Of a DNA stretch of 21,882 nt, positions 16,136-21,882 are shown piece after piece. A model generated the notes under the pieces. The model did not search any database. It saw nothing but the letters and a program-made list of their open reading frames with translations, and had not been told where the DNA came from. Numbering within the stretch: the stretch's first letter is position 1; every line of letters begins with the position of its first letter. Made by a program: the position numbers and the translations under genes. Location of the stretch: the NCBI GenBank assembly GCA_032089155.1, contig DAMDEV010000026.1, forward strand, positions 1 to 21,882, read 5' to 3'. This DNA is from Faucicola sp032089155. Lineage in GTDB: Bacteria; Pseudomonadota; Gammaproteobacteria; Pseudomonadales; Moraxellaceae.

Positions 16136-16258
16136 CTAGATTTTGCCAATTTTATCATTGGCTGTTGGAATGCTTGGATGGCTTTCAATTTGCTCAACAA
16201 AACAATAAATGTGCCCAAATTGGTCTTTGACAGCTGAGCGAGCCGCTTGAAATGGAAA
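16136..16258 (-). pseudogene. C-terminal remnant of an unidentified gene
   Basis: A 40-codon open stretch without a start codon ends in a TAG at 16136-16138 and is closed upstream by an in-frame TAA at 16259-16261. The reading (S-A-V-K-D-Q-F-G-H-I-Y-C-F-V-E-Q-I, then P-S-I-P-T-A-N-D-K-I-G-K-I) looks protein-like. K-D-x-F-G-H recalls the C terminus of glyoxalase/VOC proteins, but I cannot identify it. It sits just 11 bp beyond the ohr stop codon. It probably remains from a gene whose front part was deleted; the rest of 16046-16272 shows nothing recognisable. Confidence 0.4.
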
Positions 16259-16272
16259 TTATGTTAAATTGA

Positions 16273-16699
16273 TTATGCCACGACCTTGGTATGAAGACGT
16301 ACGTCAACATTACCGCGCACCGCATTAGAATACGGGCAGACTTTGTCCGTCGTTTCAACCAACGCTTTGGCTTGTTCTTCGNNNNNNNNNNCTGACGCCG
16401 CTAAGTTCAATGTACAAATCGATGTCAAGCGCATAACCGCCTTGGGTATTCATGCCAAGTCCAACTACTGCTGAGGTTTTTGAGCTGACGCCTTCTAGCT
16501 TCATACGCTGTGCCACATGAGTCAACGCATTGTCAAAACAAGCGGCATAGCCCATGGCAAATAATTTTTCTGGGTTGACGCCTGTGCTATTTTGCTCAGG
16601 GGATTGTAAATCAAAGCCCAGTGAACCATCTTCTAGTGCAACGTGACCTGAGCGGCCACCGGTTGAGATCGCGGTTGGGGTTTTATAAAAAATTTTCAT
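16273..16699 (-). CDS. ohr: Organic hydroperoxide resistance peroxidase Ohr (OsmC/Ohr family), contains assembly gap
   Basis: Thiol peroxidase that reduces organic hydroperoxides. The reactive cysteine is C54 in G-Y-A-A-C-F-D-N-A-L. The second is in V-C-P-Y-S-N-A-V-R-G-N-V-D-V near the C terminus. The conserved arginine (R16) and N-P-E glutamate (E44) are present. The 10-N gap at 16382-16391 splits the gene. Read through naively, the frame ends wrongly near 16355, but the sequence past the gap continues as E-E-Q-A-K-A-L-V-E...L-H-T-K-V-V-A and stops at 16273-16275. The known bases on both sides total 139 codons, so the true gap length must be a multiple of 3 (9 fits the family well). I therefore annotate one intact gene, not a truncated one. 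It is downstream of ohrR, on the same strand, with its own promoter. Confidence 0.9.
16382..16391. other. Assembly gap of 10 N inside ohr
   Basis: Ten N placed between codons for L-S-G-V and E-E-Q-A-K of Ohr. The flanking frames are only consistent if the true length is divisible by three, so ten is a placeholder. Confidence 0.95.
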
Positions 16700-16776
16700 A
16701 AGAGTACCTTATTTTGAATAATTAAGTTGCGTGAATGAAAAAAATCGGCGATAGGCGTTACAACATTTGCCATAGC

Positions 16777-16803
16777 ATTTAGGTTTTAATATTTAGGTTT
16801 TAA
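16777..16803. repeat. Direct repeat in ohr leader
   Basis: ATTTAGGTTTTAA occurs at 16777-16789 and again at 16791-16803, one base apart, just downstream of the predicted ohr promoter. Function unknown. Confidence 0.7.
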
Positions 16804-16831
16804 AAAATTATATTTTACACAATATAATTTT
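16804..16831. promoter_or_regulatory. Inverted-repeat operator over ohr promoter (candidate OhrR site)
   Basis: Arms AAAATTATATT (16804-16814) and AATATAATTTT (16821-16831) are perfectly complementary around TTACAC. The repeat covers the -10 and most of the spacer of the predicted ohr promoter. OhrR proteins bind AT-rich dyads at such positions, so this is the best candidate operator. The exact site differs from the well-known B. subtilis sequence. Confidence 0.65.
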
Positions 16832-16834
16832 CAA
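16807..16834 (-). promoter_or_regulatory. Predicted ohr promoter
   Basis: Minus-strand TTGAAA (-35, 16829-16834) and TATAAT (-10, 16807-16812) are spaced 16 bp. It would give a leader of about 100 nt before the ohr ATG at 16699, containing the 13-bp direct repeats. Confidence 0.65.
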
Positions 16835-16978
16835 TGACTAGATACGGTAATAAAATTCTCACACGCTGCATACAAACTGATAACAAATGACTAAAAATGC
16901 TAACTCTAACGATACCCTAACAAGACGCATGATAATAGATAAGACGTAGGCAGATAGCACTTAATGCTAAAAATTTGT

Positions 16979-17443
16979 TTAATGATTCTTGGGTGATCTA
17001 TTGTGGATACACACCTCTGTATGAGTCCGGCAGAGTTTTTGCGCCATTTGTTGTAGCAGCTCTATTGCTTCGTCATCTAACTGCATGGCAGCCAACATAG
17101 CACTAGGAATGGACGCAGCTTGGATTTTTAGGCCATCCCCTTTGGCAGTGAGCGATATCTGTACCACCCGTTCGTCTTGGGTGGCACGCTCACGGTGCAC
17201 AAAGCCTTTGCTTTCAAGACGTTTTAATAAAGGGGTAAGTGTGCCGGTATCAAGGTCTAAAAAATCACCCAATGAACCTACGGTTTGTGGACTTTTTTCC
17301 CATAGCACCAGCATGACAAGGTACTGTGGATAGGTCAAATCCAAGGCTTTTAGCAGGGGGCGATAGTGGTTAGTGATACTTTTTGACAGTGAATAAATGG
17401 GAAAACATAATTGGTTACTCAGTTTGAGGGCATCAAGGCTCAT
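16979..17443 (-). CDS. ohrR: MarR-family organic-peroxide sensor OhrR
   Basis: Dimeric winged-helix repressor that derepresses ohr when its N-terminal cysteine is oxidised by organic peroxide. Q-L-C-F-P-I-Y-S places the sensing cysteine at residue 13, as in OhrR proteins. The tyrosines of H-Y-R-P-L-L and L-T-Y-P-Q-Y-L-V that contact it are present. The recognition region L-D-T-G-T-L-T-P-L-L-K-R-L-E and wing D-E-R-V-V-Q-I follow. The open frame extends upstream to a TTG at 17512, but the ATG at 17443 aligns with the family start (M-S-L-D-A-L-K-L-S-N-Q-L-C), and the upstream part holds a plausible promoter. The mature length of 154 residues is normal. Another two or three cysteines occur near the C terminus. 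Confidence 0.9.
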   Translation of the reverse strand: MSLDALKLSNQLCFPIYSLSKSITNHYRPLLKALDLTYPQYLVMLVLWEKSPQTVGSLGDFLDLDTGTLTPLLKRLESKGFVHRERATQDERVVQISLTAKGDGLKIQAASIPSAMLAAMQLDDEAIELLQQMAQKLCRTHTEVCIHNRSPKNH

Positions 17444-17483
17444 CGTATTTTTTGGGACTCTAGAGATGAAAGGGTCATTGACC

Positions 17484-17512
17484 ACTATAGGAAAAAACAC
17501 ATCTTCGTGCAA
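17484..17512 (-). promoter_or_regulatory. Predicted ohrR promoter
   Basis: Minus-strand TTGCAC (17507-17512) and TATAGT (17484-17489) are 17 bp apart, about 40 bp before the ohrR ATG. A perfect short dyad GGTCATTGACC (17473-17483) abuts the -10 and could serve autoregulation; it is unlike the ohr operator. Confidence 0.45.
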
Positions 17513-17638
17513 TCATTAACCACAATTAGCGGTCTGTACGGTCAAGTAGTTGATAGCCGATGATAGAGCATAATGTGACAAAATGGTGGGTTAAATGACG
17601 GCATTTGTTTTTAAATTCATAATCTTGCATAATGGGTT

Positions 17639-17647
17639 TGGTATACT
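17639..17647 (+). promoter_or_regulatory. Extended -10 promoter of nfeD-SPFH genes
   Basis: TG-G-TATACT is an extended -10 element 18 bp before the nfeD-like ATG. No good -35 is seen, as is common for extended -10 promoters. The predicted leader is very short. Confidence 0.45.
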
Positions 17648-17665
17648 AAAAATCAAGGTGGGGAT

Positions 17666-18124
17666 ATGCAAATTGAGCCTTGGCACTGGCTGATTTTGGG
17701 GTTGGTGCTGATTATTCTTGAACTATTCTTGACCAGTTTTGTGAGTTTGTCGATTGGTGTGGCGGCGGTTGTGGTGGCCGCTTTGTCATGGTTATTACCG
17801 TTTAGCTGGTTTTTTTGGCTGATGGTATGGCTGATACTATCGGTGATTTTTACTATCATTGGCTTTAAATTTATCAAGCCATATATGCAAAATCGTACCA
17901 CAGCAGGATTGGGTTCGGGAGTTATCATCGGGGAAACAGGCATGATTATTCAAAGTCCGCAAGCAGATAAATTGGGCAAGATTCGTTTTAGTGTGCCAAT
18001 TTTTGGGGCGGATGAGTGGGTGTGTCGTAGCTACCAAAGCGCACCGCTGGCAGTTGGCGATAGAGCCATCGTGGTGGATGTCATTGGAAATGAGTTGCTT
18101 GTAGAATCCACCAAGCATCAATAA
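17666..18124 (+). CDS. NfeD-family membrane protein (YbbJ-like)
   Basis: Small inner-membrane protein, partner of SPFH/stomatin-like proteins. Residues about 7-75 hold three to four hydrophobic segments (W-L-I-L-G-L-V-L-I-I-L-E-L-F at the start). The C-terminal part, from about 85, is the NfeD OB-fold: G-E-T-G-M-I, K-I-R-F-S-V-P-I-F-G-A-D-E-W and G-D-R-A-I-V-V-D-V-I-G-N-E-L-L-V-E. A purine-rich AGGTGGGG precedes the ATG. The SPFH gene starts 30 bp downstream, so they are likely co-transcribed. The pair is thought to organise membrane microdomains or aid membrane quality control; the precise role is unsettled. Confidence 0.88.
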   Translation: MQIEPWHWLILGLVLIILELFLTSFVSLSIGVAAVVVAALSWLLPFSWFFWLMVWLILSVIFTIIGFKFIKPYMQNRTTAGLGSGVIIGETGMIIQSPQADKLGKIRFSVPIFGADEWVCRSYQSAPLAVGDRAIVVDVIGNELLVESTKHQ

Positions 18125-18154
18125 GCATTAGTAAGTATCAATAAAGGAATTGTC

Positions 18155-19027
18155 ATGGAAGCTTTGAGCGGTATTGGTATTTTTTTGGTCGCCTTTGTGC
18201 TATTTACCCTTTATAAAGGGGTGAAAATCGTACCACAAGGGTTTAAATGGATTGTACAGCGTTTGGGTAAGTACCATCAGACCTTAGAGCCTGGGTTGAA
18301 TTTTATCATTCCTTATGTCGATAACGTGGCGTATAAAGTGACCACCAAAGACATAGTTCTAGATATTCCATCGCAAGAGGTAATCACCCGTGATAACGTC
18401 GTGATTATCGCCAATGCGGTGGCGTATATCAATATCGTGCATCCAGAGCGTGCTGTATATGGTATTGAGAATTACGAGCAGGGCATCCGTAATTTGGTAC
18501 AAACCTCCCTGCGTTCTATCATTGGTGATATGGATTTTGACAGTGCGTTATCATCGCGTGACCAAATCAAAGCCGCGCTAAAAATGTCAATTTCTGATGA
18601 TATTGCCGATTGGGGCATTACCCTAAAAACCGTGGAAATCCAAGATATTAGCCCATCACCTACCATGCAAATGGCGATGGAAGAGCAGGCGGCTGCGGAG
18701 CGTCAACGCCGTGCTACAGTGACCAAAGCGGATGGGCAACGCCAAGCGGCGATTGCAGAAGCTGATGGACGTCTTGAGGCTTCACGGCGTGATGCCGAAG
18801 CACAAGTGGTACTGGCGCGAGGCAGTGAGCAATCAATTCGCTTGATTAGTGAAGCGGTGGGCGAGCGCGAAATTCCGCTGCTATATCTACTAGGTGAGCA
18901 GTACATCAAAGCCATGACTGATATGTCAAAATCACCCAATGCCAAAACCGTGGTACTGCCTGCTGATATCTTAAATACCGTGCGCGGTATGATGGGGGAA
19001 GTGGGCGATAAAATCCACCGTCCTTAA
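18155..19027 (+). CDS. qmcA: SPFH/Band 7 membrane protein, QmcA-like
   Basis: Stomatin/prohibitin-family membrane scaffold. One N-terminal membrane segment (about 4-22) is followed by the band 7 domain (about 25-190), with V-P-Q-G-F-K-W-I-V-Q-R-L-G-K-Y, L-E-P-G-L-N-F-I-I-P, and T-R-D-N-V-V-I-I-A-N-A-V-A-Y. A coiled coil rich in E-A-A-A-E-R-Q-R-R/A-E-A-D-G follows, ending with V-L-P-A-D-I-L. Length (290) is close to E. coli QmcA (305). Shine-Dalgarno AAAGGA lies 8 nt before the ATG. It is downstream of the nfeD-like gene and is closed by the terminator at 19079-19105. Members form large ring oligomers that can bind FtsH-type proteases; that is family knowledge. Confidence 0.92.
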   Translation: MEALSGIGIFLVAFVLFTLYKGVKIVPQGFKWIVQRLGKYHQTLEPGLNFIIPYVDNVAYKVTTKDIVLDIPSQEVITRDNVVIIANAVAYINIVHPERAVYGIENYEQGIRNLVQTSLRSIIGDMDFDSALSSRDQIKAALKMSISDDIADWGITLKTVEIQDISPSPTMQMAMEEQAAAERQRRATVTKADGQRQAAIAEADGRLEASRRDAEAQVVLARGSEQSIRLISEAVGEREIPLLYLLGEQYIKAMTDMSKSPNAKTVVLPADILNTVRGMMGEVGDKIHRP

Positions 19028-19078
19028 CATTTGGCGTGACTCATTTGCTGATTAAAACGCTGACTAAAACCACTGACT

Positions 19079-19105
19079 TAAACCGCATCACCTTGCGGTT
19101 TTTTA
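19079..19105 (+). terminator. Rho-independent terminator after qmcA-like gene
   Basis: AAACCGCA (19080-19087) pairs with TGCGGTTT (19094-19101) around TCACCT and runs into TTTTATT on the plus strand. It ends the nfeD-SPFH unit. Confidence 0.85.
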
Positions 19106-19147
19106 TTCGCCAAAATTGGGTAATCATGACATTTTAGGATATACAAT

Positions 19148-19618
19148 ATGGGTGAAATGAAAAATTTACTATTGGTATTACATACCCCATCAGATAATAC
19201 CCAGCGATTAGCAGAAGTTACAAAATCTGCCACACAGCTAGCGGATATTGATAACGTCACTGTGATTGTTAAAACACCGTTACAAACCCAAGTGGAAGAT
19301 GTGTTAAAAGCGGATGCCCTTATCATTGGCACAACCGAAAATTTCGGTTATATGGCGGGGCTAACCAAGGATTTTTTTGAGCGAATTTATTACCCCGTGC
19401 TTGAGCAAAAACAAGGACTGCCTGTGGCGTGTTATATCCGTGCTGGGCTTGACGGTACAGGTAGCAAACGCGCGGTAGAGAGTATCGTCACGGGGTTGCG
19501 TTGGCGCTGGATACAACCGCCTTTAGTATTAAAAGGTGAATGGTCAGGCGCATTTGATGAGCAAGTCGCTGAGCTTACCATGGCAGTCTGTGCGGGTTTA
19601 TCATTGAATATTTTATAA
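19148..19618 (+). CDS. Flavodoxin-like / NAD(P)H-dependent FMN-binding protein
   Basis: Flavodoxin-fold protein of 156 residues. After the first strand (K-N-L-L-L-V-L-H), T-P-S-D-N-T-Q-R-L-A forms the phosphate-binding loop expected to hold FMN. A-D-A-L-I-I-G-T-T-E-N-F-G-Y-M-A-G-L-T-K-D-F is the second flavin-contacting region, typical of the flavodoxin/FMN reductase superfamily. It might carry electrons or act as a small reductase; no partner is shown directly. Its AGGAT lies 7 nt before the first ATG, which is preferred over the second Met at residue 4. The gene begins just after the qmcA terminator and precedes trhP by 110 bp. Confidence 0.75.
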   Translation: MGEMKNLLLVLHTPSDNTQRLAEVTKSATQLADIDNVTVIVKTPLQTQVEDVLKADALIIGTTENFGYMAGLTKDFFERIYYPVLEQKQGLPVACYIRAGLDGTGSKRAVESIVTGLRWRWIQPPLVLKGEWSGAFDEQVAELTMAVCAGLSLNIL

Positions 19619-19678
19619 CCGCTTTAACATGATTTCCGAGTAAATTACTCAAGTTTTTTTCCGCGTGATTATCAAATT

Positions 19679-19687
19679 TGTTATAAT
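19679..19687 (+). promoter_or_regulatory. Extended -10 promoter of trhP
   Basis: TG-T-TATAAT is a perfect -10 hexamer with the TGn extension, 41 bp before the trhP ATG. The -35 region is weak, which the extension can compensate for. Confidence 0.6.
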
Positions 19688-19728
19688 ATCAACAATTTCA
19701 CATTGTATGACACGCTGTAAGGATAGTT

Positions 19729-21174
19729 ATGACCCGTAAGCCTGAACTTTTATGCCCTGCTGGCACTTTTCGTAATATGCAATATGCGTTTGCCTATGGC
19801 GCAGATGCCGTATATGCGGGACAAGCACGCTATAGCTTGCGGGTGCGCAATAATGATTTTGATGAGGAAAATCTTGCCAAAGGGATTGCCTACGCCCATT
19901 CACTGGGCAAGCAATTTTATGTCGTGGTCAATATCCAAGCGCATAATGCCAAGCTTAAAACCTTTATCGAAGACATCCGCCCTGTGATTGAGATGAAACC
20001 CGATGCGCTGATTATGTCAGATGCTGGGATGATTATGATGGTACGTGAAGCCTTTCCAGAGCAGGTAATTCACCTATCGGTGCAGGCGAACGCAGTGAAC
20101 TGGGCAACGGTCAAGTTTTGGAAACAAATGGGCGTCAGCCGCGTGATTTTGAGTCGCGAGTTGTCAATCAAAGAAATCGAACAAATCATCGCTGAAGTAC
20201 CCGATATGGAAATTGAGGTATTTGTCCATGGGGCACTTTGTATGGCGTATTCGGGTCGTTGCTTGCTCTCTGGGTATATCAATAAACGCGATGCCAACCA
20301 AGGCACTTGTACCAATGCCTGTCGCTGGTCATACAACACCTATAAAGCAGAAGAAAACGAAACGGGCGATATCGTGCCAACACAGCCTACCGCGCAGCCT
20401 ATCAGCCAACCTATCAATAGCCCAGAAGTTTTTGTCCCTACTCAAGCCACGCAAGAAGACGCCATCCAAACTATCAATCTAAATGGTGATGTGGTGATGG
20501 GCGATGACTATGTACAGCAGCCATCGGATGAAGTGGTACTGATTGAAGAACAAGGTCGCCCAGGCGAATTGATGGCGATGTTTGAAGATGAACATGGCAC
20601 TTATATTATGAATTCTAAAGACTTACGTGCCGTTGAGCTAGTGCCTGAGCTGACCCATATGGGCGTACACTCACTCAAAATCGAAGGCCGTACCAAGTCG
20701 CATTATTATGTGGCGCGCACCGCGCAAGTGTACCGCCAAGCGATTGATGATGCCGCCGCTGGTAAGCCATTTGATACAGGCTTAATCACCGCACTCGATG
20801 GGCTAGCCAATCGCGGCTATACCGAAGGCTTTTTACGTCGCCACGTGCATAGTGATTACCAAAACTATGAATATGGGTCATCAAAAACCGATCATCAGCA
20901 GTTTGTTGCCGAGATTAGCGACATTACGCCAACGCGCTTAACTTTGGTAATTAAGAACAAATTGATGGTGGGTGATACCATCGAAATCATGACACCGCAG
21001 GGTAATTTGAGCTACCCACTCAAAGAAATGTGGAATAAACAAGGTGAACCGATTGATGGCGCTTTAGGCTCTGGCTGGGTGTGTCAAATCGCCAATCCGT
21101 TTAAAGAGATGCAGGATGATGTGTTGCAATTTGCATTAATCATGAAAAGCGTCAGTGAGCCAATTTTTACCTAA
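19729..21174 (+). CDS. trhP: Prephenate-dependent tRNA uridine(34) hydroxylase TrhP (peptidase U32 family, YegQ)
   Basis: Forms 5-hydroxyuridine at the wobble base of several tRNAs; the family also bears the old name peptidase U32/YegQ. The N-terminal barrel is almost word for word E. coli YegQ (P-E-L-L-C-P-A-G-T, Y-A-F-A-Y-G-A-D-A-V-Y-A-G-Q). The U32 signature E-x-F-x-x-G-A-L-C-x4-G-R-C-L-L-S is at 163-181. Cysteines C171, C178, C194 and C198 are the probable iron-sulphur ligands. The C-terminal domain has F-E-D-E-H-G-T-Y-I-M-N-S-K-D-L-R and S-L-K-I-E-G-R-T-K-S. The linker between the two (about 203-272) is some 30 residues longer than in E. coli and includes a T-Q-P-T-A-Q-P-I-S-Q-P-I stretch, which accounts for 481 against 453 residues. 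AAGGA precedes the ATG. Confidence 0.94.
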   Translation: MTRKPELLCPAGTFRNMQYAFAYGADAVYAGQARYSLRVRNNDFDEENLAKGIAYAHSLGKQFYVVVNIQAHNAKLKTFIEDIRPVIEMKPDALIMSDAGMIMMVREAFPEQVIHLSVQANAVNWATVKFWKQMGVSRVILSRELSIKEIEQIIAEVPDMEIEVFVHGALCMAYSGRCLLSGYINKRDANQGTCTNACRWSYNTYKAEENETGDIVPTQPTAQPISQPINSPEVFVPTQATQEDAIQTINLNGDVVMGDDYVQQPSDEVVLIEEQGRPGELMAMFEDEHGTYIMNSKDLRAVELVPELTHMGVHSLKIEGRTKSHYYVARTAQVYRQAIDDAAAGKPFDTGLITALDGLANRGYTEGFLRRHVHSDYQNYEYGSSKTDHQQFVAEISDITPTRLTLVIKNKLMVGDTIEIMTPQGNLSYPLKEMWNKQGEPIDGALGSGWVCQIANPFKEMQDDVLQFALIMKSVSEPIFT

Positions 21175-21220
21175 GTTGGTCTTGTTGTCGCGGTATCAGG
21201 CGTTAGGTTAAGGAATTTTT

Positions 21221-21640
21221 GTGGTTCACTCATACCAGCAAAATAAATCAGACACCATTTCAACGATTGTTGAAGTAGTGAATGTTGAAGCATTGCAGGA
21301 TGCCCTAGCACTTCGCCGTAATGTGTTTATCCAAGGATATTTATCACAGGATTTTAAAACCATTGAGACCACTTTGGCGGACAATTTTCGGTTCGTTAAC
21401 GGTAAAGCAATTCACACTCGCGACAGCTGGCATGAGATTTTACACAACTTATGGCAATCTCGAGACTGGCAGTCTCAACCGCTATTGCCTGACCGTGTTC
21501 GCTATCACTTTTTCTCACTCACTGAATGTATGATCACTTTGTATTATAAACATGAACCGACGGCAAATGTCATGCAGGAATTGTGGATGCAAGATGACAA
21601 TGTATGGCGCCTAAGTGCGGTGTCAATCGTTAATCGCTAA
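21221..21640 (+). CDS. Small NTF2/SnoaL-like (DUF4440-type) protein
   Basis: A 139-residue soluble protein. The helix A-L-Q-D-A-L-A-L-R-R-N-V-F-I-Q-G-Y-L-S-Q-D is followed by L-A-D-N-F-R-F-V-N-G-K, a strand-turn pattern, and C-terminal strands E-L-W-M-Q-D-D-N-V-W-R-L-S-A-V-S-I-V. This layout matches NTF2-like folds, including the W-R-L-x-A-V ending. No catalytic residues can be assigned. It starts with GTG, supported by AAGGA 6 nt upstream. It lies 46 bp after trhP and 22 bp before the ferredoxin gene, suggesting one transcript. Function unknown. Confidence 0.68.
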   Translation: MVHSYQQNKSDTISTIVEVVNVEALQDALALRRNVFIQGYLSQDFKTIETTLADNFRFVNGKAIHTRDSWHEILHNLWQSRDWQSQPLLPDRVRYHFFSLTECMITLYYKHEPTANVMQELWMQDDNVWRLSAVSIVNR

Positions 21641-21662
21641 AGGTAAAAACAGACTACAAGAC

Positions 21663-21882
21663 ATGGCATTAAAAATCACTTCCGACTGTATCAATTGCGA
21701 CATTTGTGAGCCTGAATGCCCAAATGAAGCCATTAGCTACGACAATAAAGTACAAAAAACCTACGTCATCAATCCTGACTTGTGCACCGAATGCATCGGG
21801 TTCTATGATGAACCAACCTGCGATAAAGTCTGTCCGATTGACTGCATCATCAAAGACGATGAGCATCCTGAATCGCCCGAAC
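21663..21882 (+). CDS. yfhL: YfhL-family 2[4Fe-4S] ferredoxin, cut by window edge
   Basis: Small electron carrier with two iron-sulphur clusters. The first motif is C9-x2-C12-x2-C15-x3-C19-P (I-N-C-D-I-C-E-P-E-C-P-N-E-A-I-S). The second is C41-x2-C44-x8-C53-x3-C57-P, the expanded spacing (T-E-C-I-G-F-Y-D-E-P-T-C) that marks the YfhL/Alvin type. An extra cysteine is at C61. E. coli YfhL begins M-A-L-L-I-T-K-K-C-I-N-C-D-M-C-E-P-E-C-P, nearly the same. Only 73 codons are visible, so the gene continues past the window. It is downstream of trhP and the NTF2-like gene, consistent with feeding electrons to an iron-sulphur enzyme, though which one is not shown. Confidence 0.93.
   Translation, partial: MALKITSDCINCDICEPECPNEAISYDNKVQKTYVINPDLCTECIGFYDEPTCDKVCPIDCIIKDDEHPESPE

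Noticed and set aside
16355..16381. Truncated or frameshifted ohr pseudogene
   Set aside because: The apparent break is caused by the N placeholder. The correct C terminus with its cysteine and stop is present beyond it.
17444..17512. N-terminal extension of OhrR beginning at a TTG codon
   Set aside because: The ATG at 17443 matches the family start, and the upstream stretch contains a plausible promoter. The TTG merely follows an in-frame stop.
1..21882. CRISPR array, prophage, toxin-antitoxin or classical defence system
   Set aside because: No spaced identical repeats, integrase, phage structural genes or known defence families are visible. The window is mainly iron uptake, peroxide defence and housekeeping.

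Overview
The window is a chromosomal segment from a gammaproteobacterium of moderate GC. Protein resemblance and overall flavour suggest Moraxellaceae (Moraxella/Faucicola osloensis-like). That placement rests on recollection of family sequences, not on a search. The assembly has two N gaps: 100 N at 2301-2400 and 10 N at 16382-16391. Each damages a gene (a cpdB-like gene and ohr).

Layout: (1) 1-2429: terminators and a minus-strand periplasmic CpdB-like 2',3'-cyclic nucleotide phosphodiesterase/3'-nucleotidase lipoprotein. (2) 2636-15261: a hydroxamate-type siderophore iron-uptake island. It holds a DUF2470-siderophore-interacting reductase fusion, a FhuA/FoxA-like TonB-dependent receptor, a YojI/PvdE-type ABC exporter, a second (FcuA-like) TonB-dependent receptor, the fhuC-fhuD-fhuB inner-membrane importer and, divergently, a long TonB carrying a TolA-like coiled coil. 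Fur-box-like sites sit before both receptors, and two excellent Fur boxes lie inside the fhuC/tonB divergent promoter region. The parts form a complete route: receptor, TonB energy, FhuD, FhuBC, then cytoplasmic reduction by the SIP flavoprotein. No siderophore biosynthesis genes are present, so the locus looks built for xenosiderophores.

(3) 15349-17512: a strong bidirectional terminator, an NfsB-like nitroreductase, a small gene remnant, and an ohrR-ohr organic peroxide defence pair. An 11-bp-arm inverted repeat lies over the ohr promoter. (4) 17666-19027: an NfeD-SPFH (QmcA-like) membrane-protein pair. (5) 19148-21882: a flavodoxin-like protein, the U32-family tRNA hydroxylase TrhP (YegQ) with an enlarged linker, a small NTF2/SnoaL-like protein, and a YfhL-type 2[4Fe-4S] ferredoxin cut by the window edge.

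I found no rRNA, tRNA, CRISPR array, IS element or phage module. No gene-free stretch exceeds 300 bp. Most genes are recognisable families. The less ordinary features are the TonB/TolA-like hybrid, the exporter inside an uptake island, the DUF2470-SIP fusion, the peroxide-operon operator and the TrhP neighbourhood.
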